Program-made: the position numbers and the translations under genes
The notes under the pieces: generated by a model
Database searches by the model: none
Seen by the model: the letters and a program-made list of their open reading frames with translations, nothing else
Told to the model about the DNA's origin: nothing
DNA from: Chryseobacterium sp.
Lineage (GTDB): Bacteria; Bacteroidota; Bacteroidia; Flavobacteriales; Weeksellaceae
Assembly (NCBI GenBank): GCA_031286615.1
Contig: JAITUA010000013.1
Location: forward strand, 1 to 64,000
DNA: 64,000 bases
Reading direction: 5' to 3'
Shown here: piece by piece, positions 28,208-36,206 of the stretch
Layout of the letters: every line of letters starts with the position of its first letter
Numbering within the stretch: the first letter of the stretch is position 1

Positions 28208-29284
28208 ATGAAAAAGGCGGTTTTTCTTGGCATCTGTTTATCTTCATTCAACCTGTTTTGGTCACAATCTCAGCAACTTGATGAGCTAAAGATCAATGAA
28301 ATTCAGGTAATAGGTTCTCACAATTCTTATAAGAAAGCCATTCTGCCTGAAGTGTACAGTTATTTATCACAAAAGGACACTCAGAAATCTTTGCCGAAAA
28401 TTCAATATGAACACATTCCTATTCCTGAGCAGCTGGATCTTGGACTTAGAAATCTGGAAATAGATGTGTATGCAGACAGCAAGGGAGGAAAATATGCTCA
28501 TCCCAAAATTCTTGACCTTGTAAAGACCAACGAATCTTTTGATCCTGAAGGAAAAATGAAAAAACCGGGTTACAAAATGATTCATATTACAGATATTGAT
28601 TATCAGACATGGTATTATACCCTGGAAGAATGCCTGAAGGATTTGAAGAAGTGGTCTGACAGGCATCCTGATCACGATCCTGCTTTTATAACGCTTGAAC
28701 CCAAAGATGGAAAAGCGAACCAATTCGGGACAGAGCCGGAGCATTATACAAACCAGCTTTTTGATGATCTGGATAATGAACTGAAAAAGTACCTCGGGAA
28801 AGAGAAAATTATTACCCCAGATGATATCAGAGGAACATATAAAACGCTGAACGAAGCTGTTTTAAATAAAAACTGGCCGAAAGTAAAAGACGTAAAAGGA
28901 AAATTCCTTTTTGTAATGGATAATAACGGAGAAAACAGAGACCTGTACGCTAAGGATCATCCTTCATTGAAAGGCAGAATGATTTTCACGAATTCAACAC
29001 CGGGAACTCCTGAATCAGCTGTTCTGTTTATGAATGAACCGAAGAAAGATGATACAATGATCAAAGATCTGGTTAAAAAAGGATATATCATCCGTACCAG
29101 AGCTGATGCAGATACGATGGAAGCAAGAAGCGAGGATTATTCAAGATTTGAAAAGGCGAAAGAAAGCGGAGCGCAGATCATTACAACGGATTATTATTAT
29201 CCCAGCAAATTATTCAAATCCAACTATAAGGTAAGTTTTGACAACAACACCTATGAAAGAAAGAATCCTTTGACAGGAAAGTAG
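28208..29284 (+). CDS. Secreted Ca-dependent PI-PLC-like protein
   Basis: A 358-residue protein of the Ca-dependent phosphoinositide phospholipase C family (PF16670 type). A signal peptide (residues about 1-19, ending LFWSQ) targets it out of the cytoplasm. The catalytic start is VIGSHNSYKK, with the first His; the EIDVY after LGLRNL supplies acidic metal ligands, and FITLEPK and FLFVMDNN follow as the barrel core. The C-terminus ends TDYYYPSKLF as in other members. It should cleave glycerophospho-inositol-type bonds, though the true substrate in this group is not established. I chose the ATG after the promoter box as start. It is monocistronic with a clean terminator. Confidence 0.8.
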   Translation: MKKAVFLGICLSSFNLFWSQSQQLDELKINEIQVIGSHNSYKKAILPEVYSYLSQKDTQKSLPKIQYEHIPIPEQLDLGLRNLEIDVYADSKGGKYAHPKILDLVKTNESFDPEGKMKKPGYKMIHITDIDYQTWYYTLEECLKDLKKWSDRHPDHDPAFITLEPKDGKANQFGTEPEHYTNQLFDDLDNELKKYLGKEKIITPDDIRGTYKTLNEAVLNKNWPKVKDVKGKFLFVMDNNGENRDLYAKDHPSLKGRMIFTNSTPGTPESAVLFMNEPKKDDTMIKDLVKKGYIIRTRADADTMEARSEDYSRFEKAKESGAQIITTDYYYPSKLFKSNYKVSFDNNTYERKNPLTGK

Positions 29285-29315
29285 TCCTGTTTTGCTGTTA
29301 GATTTATAATTGAGG

Positions 29316-29345
29316 AGGCTGCCCATTCAGGCAGCCTTTCTTTTG
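29316..29345 (+). terminator. Terminator of the PI-PLC gene
   Basis: AGGCTGCC (29316-29323) pairs perfectly with GGCAGCCT (29330-29337) around CATTCA, followed by TTTCTTTTG. Confidence 0.85.
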
Positions 29346-29413
29346 TTTAAACAATAATTCTTTTCACAAATATCCCATTAAATACAAACTGAGGGTTTAT
29401 GAAGTATTATAAT

Positions 29414-31204
29414 TTATAGCTTTATTATTTCCTTTTTTTTCAAATCTATTTCAAAATGATCTGCCGGGTCTCCGTGAGAGAGTAATGAAAGGATTTTAAA
29501 AACTGATTGTAACTGCTTAATAAGTAAATCGTCTTTCTGGTCATTTTCCTGATATAGTTTCTCCAATATTTGGTACTGCTCTAGCCTTTCTTTTGGGATA
29601 TCTCTTTTCGCCAGCTCATCTGCAGATTGAAATTTATACAAATCCAGTAGCAAATCATCAAAAGACCATTTTTTAAAAGTTTCGTATTTGATTCTTTTTT
29701 CTTTTAACTGATCTTTATTTTGAATAAGCAACAGGAGGTCTTCTCCATTTAAATTTTTAGTTTTATCAATAAAATCTACTGGCCAGTCATCGGGAATCAT
29801 TCTTAGCCGAATCAATTCTTTTAAATGAAAAAGCATAAAATCATGGTACGATTTTGTTTTTAAAATATCTTTATTCCAAAGTATTTTGGCTGTATCATGC
29901 TGTAAAGCTTCATATTCTTTTTCGTACAAAGGAAATAATTCATCAAATCTGGGAACATCATTTACAACTTCGGTTTGTACCTCCATCCCATCAGGAGATT
30001 CTATGGTCAAAATTTTATAAGCAGGCAAATAAGCCGCCAGTGACGGAACCTGAACATTAACCAAAACATTCTCTCCAAATTTTCTGATTCCTGTATCATT
30101 AAGATGCATATGCCCTGCAAAATGTATCTGTAATCCTGCTTCAGCAAATACTTTTGCCACTGCTTCCTGCGGAACACGTTCCAGCTGCCACTTTTTTTCT
30201 CCCAACAGGTTTTTAATTTCGCTGGTTGCCCCATCATTGAAATCAATCATTGGATAATGGGTAAATGCAATAAGGGTTTTGTTATTTTTCTTTGCTTCAA
30301 CGGCAAGTTTCCTTACCCATTCTATCAAATGCTGCTTGTTGGTAAGTACATTATTATAACCAATGCTTGCTCCTTTATAATTAGATGCATTGCCGGGATT
30401 TCCATTGATGTTTTTGGGAATATAGGTGTTTCCGTCTATGGCAATCATCCATACATCTTTCACTGGTTCAACAACATAACTTAAATCAGGAATAAAAAAA
30501 CCTTTGGCCACTTCATACATTCTTTTGGAATATTCTGCGGTTTCAAGACCTTTTTTGTAAGTATAATTTTTAAAAATATCTTGATCAAAAGGTGTACTCC
30601 AGAATAAATCTTCTCTTTTAGGATAAAATCCAAAATCTTTTAATTCATTCAAAATTTCAAGATATCCGGATTCTGCAATATCTTTTGTAATGATCTTATC
30701 TGCTGATTTTCCGATATTTTCTTTACTATAGATCCCCAGCGGCTCCCCATTTTGTCCAAGGAAGTCATCTTTTCCACCATCATTTCGAAATGGCCCAACA
30801 GGATCATGATTTCCGGTTGTCAGATAAAAATTAATCCCATATTTCTGGTGATACTGTTCTAAAATTGTATGAAGCCCTCGAAGGTTATAAGCCTGTCCAT
30901 CATCAGAAAAATCACCTGGCATGGCTACAATTTTAATTCCTTTGGCAGCAATATCGTCCAAAGCCTTGAGAAAGGCAAAATAGTTTTCATTGAAAATTCT
31001 TGTGGAATGCAGCTGAGAATCCATCGTCCTCAGGATCGTGGATTTTCCCGTTTTAGAGTTCATAATTCCTTTAAAATCATGATCTGAAAAACTTCCATAC
31101 AAATCCTGAAAATGTATGTCAGACAGAAAAGCAATCTGTACAGGTTTCTGCGCCGAAAAAAGGATACTTATAAAAAGTAAAACGGAGACAATTGGTTTAT
31201 TCAT
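29414..31204 (-). CDS. Secreted metallophosphoesterase
   Basis: A 596-residue protein with a signal peptide (about 18 residues, VSVLLFISILFSAQ) and a calcineurin-like phosphoesterase domain. The metal ligands are visible in order: LSDIHFQD (DxH), MPGDFSDDG (GDxxDD), TTGNHDP (GNHD), FTHYPM and FAGHMHLND (GHxH). The last 200 residues are a helical, charged extension without a known domain. Such proteins hydrolyse phosphomono- or diesters in the periplasm. It converges with the PI-PLC-like gene, so both may handle released phospho-compounds, but that link is inference. Confidence 0.85.
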   Translation of the reverse strand: MNKPIVSVLLFISILFSAQKPVQIAFLSDIHFQDLYGSFSDHDFKGIMNSKTGKSTILRTMDSQLHSTRIFNENYFAFLKALDDIAAKGIKIVAMPGDFSDDGQAYNLRGLHTILEQYHQKYGINFYLTTGNHDPVGPFRNDGGKDDFLGQNGEPLGIYSKENIGKSADKIITKDIAESGYLEILNELKDFGFYPKREDLFWSTPFDQDIFKNYTYKKGLETAEYSKRMYEVAKGFFIPDLSYVVEPVKDVWMIAIDGNTYIPKNINGNPGNASNYKGASIGYNNVLTNKQHLIEWVRKLAVEAKKNNKTLIAFTHYPMIDFNDGATSEIKNLLGEKKWQLERVPQEAVAKVFAEAGLQIHFAGHMHLNDTGIRKFGENVLVNVQVPSLAAYLPAYKILTIESPDGMEVQTEVVNDVPRFDELFPLYEKEYEALQHDTAKILWNKDILKTKSYHDFMLFHLKELIRLRMIPDDWPVDFIDKTKNLNGEDLLLLIQNKDQLKEKRIKYETFKKWSFDDLLLDLYKFQSADELAKRDIPKERLEQYQILEKLYQENDQKDDLLIKQLQSVFKILSLLSHGDPADHFEIDLKKKEIIKL

Positions 31205-31280
31205 CTTAAAAAATAAGACGAAATTACAGGAATGGACGAGGAAATGTTTTAATTAAATTTTAAATTATTGTGAAGGAAAT

Positions 31281-32096
31281 TTATTCTTCAAACTCTGCAT
31301 TTTGTCCTGCGTAGTTTTCAAGTATTCTTTCAGAAATGTCTTTTAATGCTTTTTCGTTTTCAGGATGTTTCCCAAAACTTGTAAAGAATTCTACTTGGTT
31401 ATTACTTTTATTATACCAAACTTTCCCCATAGCATTTGTAACAGTAAGAGTATCTGGTCTTGTAATTTTCTTGAAATATTTAAACATATATTCATTCATC
31501 GGAACGACCTCCACTTGAGAGCCTAGAGAACTACTATCAGTTGCCATATATCTATCCTTATCCCAATACATATACGCTTTATCAACAGCAGAAGAACCCA
31601 AGCCCGAAGTAAAACCTATAGATTTTAAATTTTTATTATTAGAAAAAACAACACCTCCTGTAACGAGAAATAAAATAAAGGTCATTTCTAAAATACCTAA
31701 TCCATTTTTTTTCATAAAATCAGGTAATGGCCAAGTTGGAGATACAGTAATAATTATTTGTTGAAATTTATCAGATATATCTTTAAAGCTTAAACCAAAA
31801 GTATTTATTGCATCTTCTCCTTCAAGTCTTACTCGATCACAAAAGTCAATAAAATTATTATATCCTATATACTTACTTAGGCAATCTAAAGCAATATCAT
31901 CAATATTATAATCTTCATTTTCTTGTACTAGACTTGTATAATATCTTGTATATGACCTTTCATCTCTTTTAAAATCATATCGTTCTTCAAAAAGAGAACT
32001 CAAATAACCAGAAACAGAATTTTTACTCCCTCGTGGAAGCTCATTTTTTGCTGTTTCGAATACAGTTTTCATTAAAAATCTTTTCTTCTCGTACAT
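31281..32096 (-). CDS. One-TM protein of unknown function, co-regulated with the island
   Basis: A 271-residue protein (263 if the ATG at 32072 is used). The N-terminal 80 residues are a helical domain (SGYLSSLFEERYDFKRDERSYTRYY ... ALDCLSKYIGYNNFIDF). I recall similar YLS...TYxRYY...LSxYLGYxxFxDF domains at the N-terminus of other Bacteroidota membrane proteins, and they look like a helix-turn-helix-type fold. One membrane segment follows (about residues 150-168, GLGILEMTFILFLVTGGVVF), then a likely periplasmic C-terminus. The architecture suggests signalling across the membrane. The gene points away from the kinase operon, and its promoter carries the same TTACG-N6-CGTAA-type repeat as two other promoters nearby. 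Confidence 0.6.
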   Translation of the reverse strand: MYEKKRFLMKTVFETAKNELPRGSKNSVSGYLSSLFEERYDFKRDERSYTRYYTSLVQENEDYNIDDIALDCLSKYIGYNNFIDFCDRVRLEGEDAINTFGLSFKDISDKFQQIIITVSPTWPLPDFMKKNGLGILEMTFILFLVTGGVVFSNNKNLKSIGFTSGLGSSAVDKAYMYWDKDRYMATDSSSLGSQVEVVPMNEYMFKYFKKITRPDTLTVTNAMGKVWYNKSNNQVEFFTSFGKHPENEKALKDISERILENYAGQNAEFEE

Positions 32097-32124
32097 AATT
32101 TTCAGGTATTAATTATTTGCTGTC

Positions 32125-32168
32125 CAAATTAGACAGAAACAAGACATAAAAATTGCGGTTTTCCGTAA
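32125..32168 (-). promoter_or_regulatory. Operator and promoter of the 271-aa gene (site a)
   Basis: TTGCG-GTTTTC-CGTAA at 32153-32168 is the inverted repeat of the island; read on the reverse strand its core is TTACGGAAAACCG, identical to the site at 35876. On the reverse strand TAATTTG (32131-32125) is a slightly short -7 box whose TA begins 21 nt after the repeat. The expected transcript starts about 23 nt before the ATG at 32096. Confidence 0.6.
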
Positions 32169-32233
32169 AAACCAACAACTTACATCATTTCCATCTGTCA
32201 ATCGTCTGTCTTAATATTCAGGTTTTTCTATCA

Positions 32234-32390
32234 GATATTTGTAAAAGAAATCAGGAACAAAAAATAAAATCTAAAAAAACCTGATTTCAAAAATCGCCAG
32301 ATAAAACGGAGGAAAACTCCGGGTTGGGAAGCAGATGTTTCTCCTCCGTTTTTGAAGGTTCACTTCCCAAAAAATTTAGAAGCGCTTCAA
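32234..32390 (+). ncRNA. Candidate structured RNA upstream of the kinase locus
   Basis: Most of the 373-bp gap lacks a gene but is rich in pairings. GATATTTG (32234-32241) resembles a -7 box. GAAATCAGG (32247-32255) pairs with CCTGATTTC (32280-32288). AACGGAGGA (32305-32313) pairs with TCCTCCGTT (32342-32350), followed by more T, as in a terminator. Inside that loop TTGGGAAG (32324-32331) is complementary to CTTCCCAA (32363-32370), which would make a pseudoknot. CGGAG (32307-32311) can also pair with CTCCG (32317-32321) as a competing hairpin. GAAGCGCTTC (32379-32388) is a perfect palindrome. It could be a small RNA or a leader that switches structure. Confidence 0.45.
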
Positions 32391-32469
32391 TTTTTTAACC
32401 GTATAACACTGTCTGTGATCTGTTTCGCAGGGAAGAATACGAATGCTTTAACAATAAATTTTTTGAACT

Positions 32470-32670
32470 ATGTTAGAAATTATATTAATGCTATTCGGTT
32501 TAGCATTCTCAAACAATACAGCAAATGCAACAACAGCAAATGATAATAACCCAACTACTGAAACAATTCAACCTCAAAGTGGTGCTTCAGATCCTGGAGG
32601 GTCTACAGGAGAAACAGGTGGAAGTGATACAGGAGGAGAAACAGGAACAACGCTTCCTCCTAAAAAATAA
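32470..32670 (+). CDS. 66-aa Gly/Thr/Ser-rich secreted peptide
   Basis: A 66-residue product. A hydrophobic start (MLEIILMLFGLAF) lacking charges other than one Glu is followed by an Asn/Thr/Ala stretch and a repetitive Gly-rich tail (GGSTGETGGSDTGGETG) ending in LPPKK. The hydrophobic start could be a signal peptide with cleavage near ANA-TT. I do not know a family. The gene lies between the structured RNA and its own strong terminator, directly before the sensor kinase gene, which suggests it belongs to the sensing module, for example as an exported peptide or simply as an attenuator leader. Confidence 0.5.
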   Translation: MLEIILMLFGLAFSNNTANATTANDNNPTTETIQPQSGASDPGGSTGETGGSDTGGETGTTLPPKK

Positions 32671-32678
32671 AAATTTTG

Positions 32679-32705
32679 ACCACTCTTTTTAGAGTGGTTT
32701 TTTTT
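32679..32705 (+). terminator. Terminator between the 66-aa gene and the kinase gene
   Basis: ACCACTC (32679-32685) pairs with GAGTGGT (32692-32698), then T8. The kinase ATG follows 12 nt later and I see no -7 box between, so kinase transcription may depend on read-through of this terminator. Confidence 0.75.
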
Positions 32706-32716
32706 ATTTTAGTAAA

Positions 32717-34357
32717 ATGATACGAAATTTATTATTTCCCCTTTTTTCTTTCTGCCTCATTGCTTCATGTAAGGATACACTTGAAATCAATAATAATATA
32801 GTAAAAGCCGATAAATTATATGAAGAAGGTGTTAGCCTTCTTGAAAAAAATGATGTTAAAGCTTATTTAAAACTCCAGGAAGCAATTTCTTACTATAATA
32901 AAGAAAGTGATTTTTCTAATATTTCTAAAAGCTTGATTGTACAAGCAAATGCTCAAAAAAACAGAGGTGATTTTTTAGGTGCAGAATCAACATTAGTAGA
33001 AGCCTTAAAAATGATGAGTGAAAATGATGAAAGTCTTTACTCATTATATGATACTATGGCTACCTTAAAATTAAATCAAAAGCAATATTCACAAGCAATA
33101 GAATGGTATGATAAGGCTCTTTCCGTTAAGATTGAGTCGGGGCAAAAAAGACTCAGCATATTAAATAATAAATCTGTAGCAGAATATAAATTAGGAAAAT
33201 ATAAACTGGCGTTAGATATTTTACAAAAACTTGATTTATCAAAACTTTCAGATTTAAACTTAAAAAATAGAATCAAAGAAAATATTGAATACACAAAATG
33301 GCTAGACAATAATAATTATGAGGCTCAAGCTACTATAGAAAATATATTAAAGCTTAAATTAGAAAATAGTGACCTTTGGGGAGCGAATTCAAGCTATGCA
33401 CATTTGGCAGAAATAAATAAAAAATCTAATCCAGAGAAATCTCTTTATTATGCTAAGAAAATGCTTGATATAGCTCAAATAAACAAAAGTCCTGAAGATA
33501 GACTTGAAGCTCTTGAAAAAATAATTTATGTAGATAAGCCAACAAATACCAATAGTCATTTTATAACATATAAAAACCTGTCTGATAGCATCCAAAATAG
33601 TCGTAGTGATTACACAACTAAATTTGCATTTATAAAATACGAAAACACAAAAGTTAAAGCAGAAAAAGCAGAAAAAGAAAATCAATTATTATGGCTTTCG
33701 TTAGTTTTAGCATTACTTACTGCAATATTTATTGTAGTTGTTATTTTATATAAAAAAAGGCAGAAAAGACTTCAACAAGAAAAAGAGATCGAGGTAAAAA
33801 ACACCCAACTTAAAATGTCGAAAAAAGTTCATGATGTGGTTGCCAATGGGATTTATCAGGTGATGACCAAGATTGAAAACCAAGAAGATTTCGATCGGGA
33901 TAAAGCCCTTGACGAACTGGAATTTGTGTATGAAAAATCAAGGGATATATCCTACGATAAAACGGCGGAAGAAAAAGAGTTCAGTAAGGTAATTTCAGAA
34001 CTTATTGCTTCCTTCACTAATGATACTGTAAAAACTTTTACTGCAGGAAATAGCCCGGGGATTTGGGAAACAATTTCTTCTACAGTAAAAGAGGAAGTTT
34101 ACCAGATGCTTCGCGAACTGATGGTGAATATGAAAAAACACAGCCATGCCAGCCATGTTGCCGTTAAATTTGAAAAAACAAACAACATGGTTGAAATTCA
34201 GTACAAAGACAATGGAATTGGAATTTCAGGAGATCTTGTTTATAAAAATGGCTTACGCAATACGGCATCCCGCATTGAGGCGATTAACGGAACAATTACT
34301 TTTGACACGAAAATTGAAAAAGGGCTGAAAGTAAATCTTTCATTCCCTGTCTCCTAA
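32717..34357 (+). CDS. TPR-containing lipoprotein-type sensor histidine kinase
   Basis: A 546-residue sensor kinase. The N-terminus is a lipoprotein-type signal with lipobox LIASC (Cys18). Residues about 25-290 are helical repeats of the TPR type (YSLYDTMATLKLNQKQYSQAIEWYDKAL, for example), predicted periplasmic. One membrane segment at about 322-345 precedes a coiled stretch and the phospho-acceptor helix KMSKKVHDVVANGI with His372, of the HisKA_3/NarX type. The ATPase part shows an N box around MLRELMVNMKKHSHASHV, the G1 box DNGIGI and a late GLRNTASRIEAINGTI. It is followed 10 bp later by its response regulator. The TPR domain probably senses an envelope protein or peptide. Confidence 0.85.
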   Translation: MIRNLLFPLFSFCLIASCKDTLEINNNIVKADKLYEEGVSLLEKNDVKAYLKLQEAISYYNKESDFSNISKSLIVQANAQKNRGDFLGAESTLVEALKMMSENDESLYSLYDTMATLKLNQKQYSQAIEWYDKALSVKIESGQKRLSILNNKSVAEYKLGKYKLALDILQKLDLSKLSDLNLKNRIKENIEYTKWLDNNNYEAQATIENILKLKLENSDLWGANSSYAHLAEINKKSNPEKSLYYAKKMLDIAQINKSPEDRLEALEKIIYVDKPTNTNSHFITYKNLSDSIQNSRSDYTTKFAFIKYENTKVKAEKAEKENQLLWLSLVLALLTAIFIVVVILYKKRQKRLQQEKEIEVKNTQLKMSKKVHDVVANGIYQVMTKIENQEDFDRDKALDELEFVYEKSRDISYDKTAEEKEFSKVISELIASFTNDTVKTFTAGNSPGIWETISSTVKEEVYQMLRELMVNMKKHSHASHVAVKFEKTNNMVEIQYKDNGIGISGDLVYKNGLRNTASRIEAINGTITFDTKIEKGLKVNLSFPVS

Positions 34358-34367
34358 ACATAGAACC

Positions 34368-35030
34368 ATGTTCAAAAAAGTTTTAATCGTCGAAGATCAG
34401 GAAATAATGAACCAGGGAATCCTGAATACAATAAAAGAATTAGACATCCCTGATTTTGATTATGTAACGTATTGTGATGAGGCTTTAGGCAGAATCAAAA
34501 AAGCTTTAGAAACAGAAAGTCCTTATGAGTTACTTATTGCTGATCTTTCGTTTGCCAAAGATCATATTCCCCAAAAGCTTCAATCCGGACAGGAACTTAT
34601 TCTTGAGGCAAAAAAGATTCAACCGGCTTTAAAAGTAGTTGTATTTTCTGTAGAAAAGAAAGCAAAAGCAATTGATGATCTTTACAAAATCTATCAGGTA
34701 GATGGGTTTGTAAGCAAGGCAAGACGTGACGGGCACGACCTTAAAAGTACAATCTGGAAAATTTTTAATGGAGAAACCGTAATTCCACAAGAAGTTCTCA
34801 ATACGATGCGCCATATTTCTTCTGAGGTTGATACCTATGATATCAAGTTGCTTGATCTGCTCTCCAAAGGTTACAAGCAAAGTGAAATAAGCCTCTACCT
34901 GAAACAGCACAGAATGATGCCATATAGCATCCGATCTATTGAAAAGAGATTGAACGAACTTCGGGATAGCCTCGGTGCAAAAAATAATATTGAAATGATT
35001 GTAATCTGTAAAGATATTGGCCTCATTTGA
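34368..35030 (+). CDS. NarL-like response regulator 1
   Basis: A 220-residue response regulator. The receiver has Glu9-Asp10, phospho-acceptor Asp59 (IADLS), Ser94 in place of Thr (VVFSVE) and Lys117 (GFVSKA). The C-terminal part reads LLDLLSKGYKQSEISLYL and SIRSIEKRLNELRDSLGAKNNIEMIVICKDIGLI, which follows the LuxR/NarL helix-turn-helix but with an insertion (KQHRMMPYS) between its helices. It is the immediate downstream partner of the kinase and a close paralogue of the next gene. No promoter of its own is seen, so it is cotranscribed with the kinase. Confidence 0.85.
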   Translation: MFKKVLIVEDQEIMNQGILNTIKELDIPDFDYVTYCDEALGRIKKALETESPYELLIADLSFAKDHIPQKLQSGQELILEAKKIQPALKVVVFSVEKKAKAIDDLYKIYQVDGFVSKARRDGHDLKSTIWKIFNGETVIPQEVLNTMRHISSEVDTYDIKLLDLLSKGYKQSEISLYLKQHRMMPYSIRSIEKRLNELRDSLGAKNNIEMIVICKDIGLI

Positions 35031-35062
35031 TCTTGTCTGCTGAAAAGATTTTTTTATTCTTT

Positions 35063-35107
35063 TTACGGGATCACGTAATGATGAAAAAATAAATGAATAT
35101 ACTTTTG
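35063..35107 (+). promoter_or_regulatory. Operator and promoter of response regulator 2 (site b)
   Basis: TTACG-GGATCA-CGTAA (35063-35078) is an inverted repeat with a 6-nt centre. Exactly 21 nt later begins TACTTTTG (35100-35107), a perfect -7 box, 37 nt before the ATG at 35145. The repeat thus occupies the -33 region, where an activator would bind. Confidence 0.65.
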
Positions 35108-35144
35108 AGGTCTTAACCTATTTTTAAAATTAAACCGTATAACC

Positions 35145-35810
35145 ATGTTCAAAAAAATTTTAATTGCCGAAGATCATGAAAGCATCAATATTTCCGTTCA
35201 GAAAACCCTTGAAGAGCTGAATATACCCACGGTAGATTATGTATATTACTGTGATGATGCCATAGGGAAAATTCAGAAAGCGTTACGGGAAGAGTATCCT
35301 TATGACCTCTTGATTACAGATCTTTATTATGAGGACGATCATCATGAGCAAAATCTTAAAGACGGAAAAGAACTCATCAGAAAAGCAAAAGAGATACATC
35401 CTAACTTGAAAGTAATAGTGTTTTCGGCCGAACATAAAACGGGAGTCATAGAAAATCTTTTTTCAGATTATCACATTAACGGATATGTCCGTAAAGCCAG
35501 AAACGATTCAAAAGATTTGAAAAAGGCCATTGCTTCCGCATACATCGGCGAAAATCATTTATCTTTTGATCTGAATCAGGATATGAAAAAGTTTAACAGC
35601 TATGAGTTTTCTACTTTTGACATCACCCTTGTCTCCCTTCTTTCTAAAGGAATCTTACAGAAAAACATTCCCTCTCATTTGGAGGAAAGGAATATTAAAC
35701 CCTCCAGCCTGAGCAGCGTTGAGAAAAGATTAAACAGTCTGAAAGAAGACCTTGAAATAAACAGCAATGAGCAGCTGGTAGCCTTCTGCAAGGACATCGG
35801 GATTATATAA
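35145..35810 (+). CDS. NarL-like response regulator 2
   Basis: A 221-residue paralogue of response regulator 1, with Glu9-Asp10, Asp59 (LITDLY), Ser94 (IVFSAE) and Lys117 (GYVRKA). The C-terminal LuxR-like helix-turn-helix has the same insertion (EERNIKPSS) between SKGILQKNIPSHL and LSSVEKRLNSLKEDLEINSNEQLVAFCKDIGII. Unlike its paralogue it has its own promoter with the TTACG-N6-CGTAA repeat, so it is probably induced by the phosphorylated regulator, giving feed-forward or feedback control. No cognate second kinase is near. It ends with a clean terminator. Confidence 0.85.
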   Translation: MFKKILIAEDHESINISVQKTLEELNIPTVDYVYYCDDAIGKIQKALREEYPYDLLITDLYYEDDHHEQNLKDGKELIRKAKEIHPNLKVIVFSAEHKTGVIENLFSDYHINGYVRKARNDSKDLKKAIASAYIGENHLSFDLNQDMKKFNSYEFSTFDITLVSLLSKGILQKNIPSHLEERNIKPSSLSSVEKRLNSLKEDLEINSNEQLVAFCKDIGII

Positions 35811-35833
35811 AATCCAATTCATTTCACTTACAG

Positions 35834-35860
35834 CCTTTCAAATTTTTTGAAAGGTTTTTT
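35834..35860 (+). terminator. Terminator after response regulator 2
   Basis: CCTTTCAA (35834-35841) pairs perfectly with TTGAAAGG (35847-35854), followed by T6. It separates the regulator genes from the ten-gene operon. Confidence 0.85.
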
Positions 35861-35875
35861 TATTTTTTGCCCGTT

Positions 35876-35920
35876 TTACGGAAAACCGTAACGGACAGAA
35901 TTTTAATGCTCATATTTTTG
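35876..35920 (+). promoter_or_regulatory. Operator and promoter of the ten-gene operon (site c)
   Basis: TTACG-GAAAAC-CGTAA (35876-35891) is the best copy of the repeat; its arms extend to TTACGG/CCGTAA. After exactly 21 nt comes TATTTTTG (35913-35920), a perfect -7 box, 23 nt before the ATG at 35943. The spacing is the same as at 35063. Confidence 0.7.
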
Positions 35921-35942
35921 GGATATTAAATAATAACCAATT

Positions 35943-36206
35943 ATGGAATACAAAGTAATACCATTTGTTGCAACTGCCAATCAACAAAACATGAGCTCAA
36001 AAAATATTGCAGAACAATTAGATAATTTAATAAAAGTCCATACCAATGACGGTTGGGAATATATAAGACTGGAAAGCGTATCTACTTATATACAGCCTGT
36101 TGAAGGGTGTTTTGGAAATACGGTCAAACCAGGTTATATGACTTCTTATCAAATGGTTGTTTTCAGTAAAAAAGAAAATGAAAAATCTATTAATCCTTCT
36201 TATTAA
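35943..36206 (+). CDS. DUF4177-type small protein
   Basis: An 87-residue protein. MEYKVIPF at the start, a central DNLIKVHTNDGWEYIRLESV and a final YQMVVFSKK form the three-part DUF4177 pattern, a small alpha/beta fold of unknown role (WEY...V...VF). No signal peptide or membrane segment. It is the first gene of a ten-gene same-strand operon and overlaps the next gene by 29 bp. The operator upstream indicates control by the adjacent two-component system. Confidence 0.7.
   Translation: MEYKVIPFVATANQQNMSSKNIAEQLDNLIKVHTNDGWEYIRLESVSTYIQPVEGCFGNTVKPGYMTSYQMVVFSKKENEKSINPSY

Noticed and set aside
32470-32670. 66-aa gene as a RiPP precursor
   Set aside because: No Cys, no double-Gly leader cleavage site and no modifying enzyme near; the Gly-rich tail alone is not enough.
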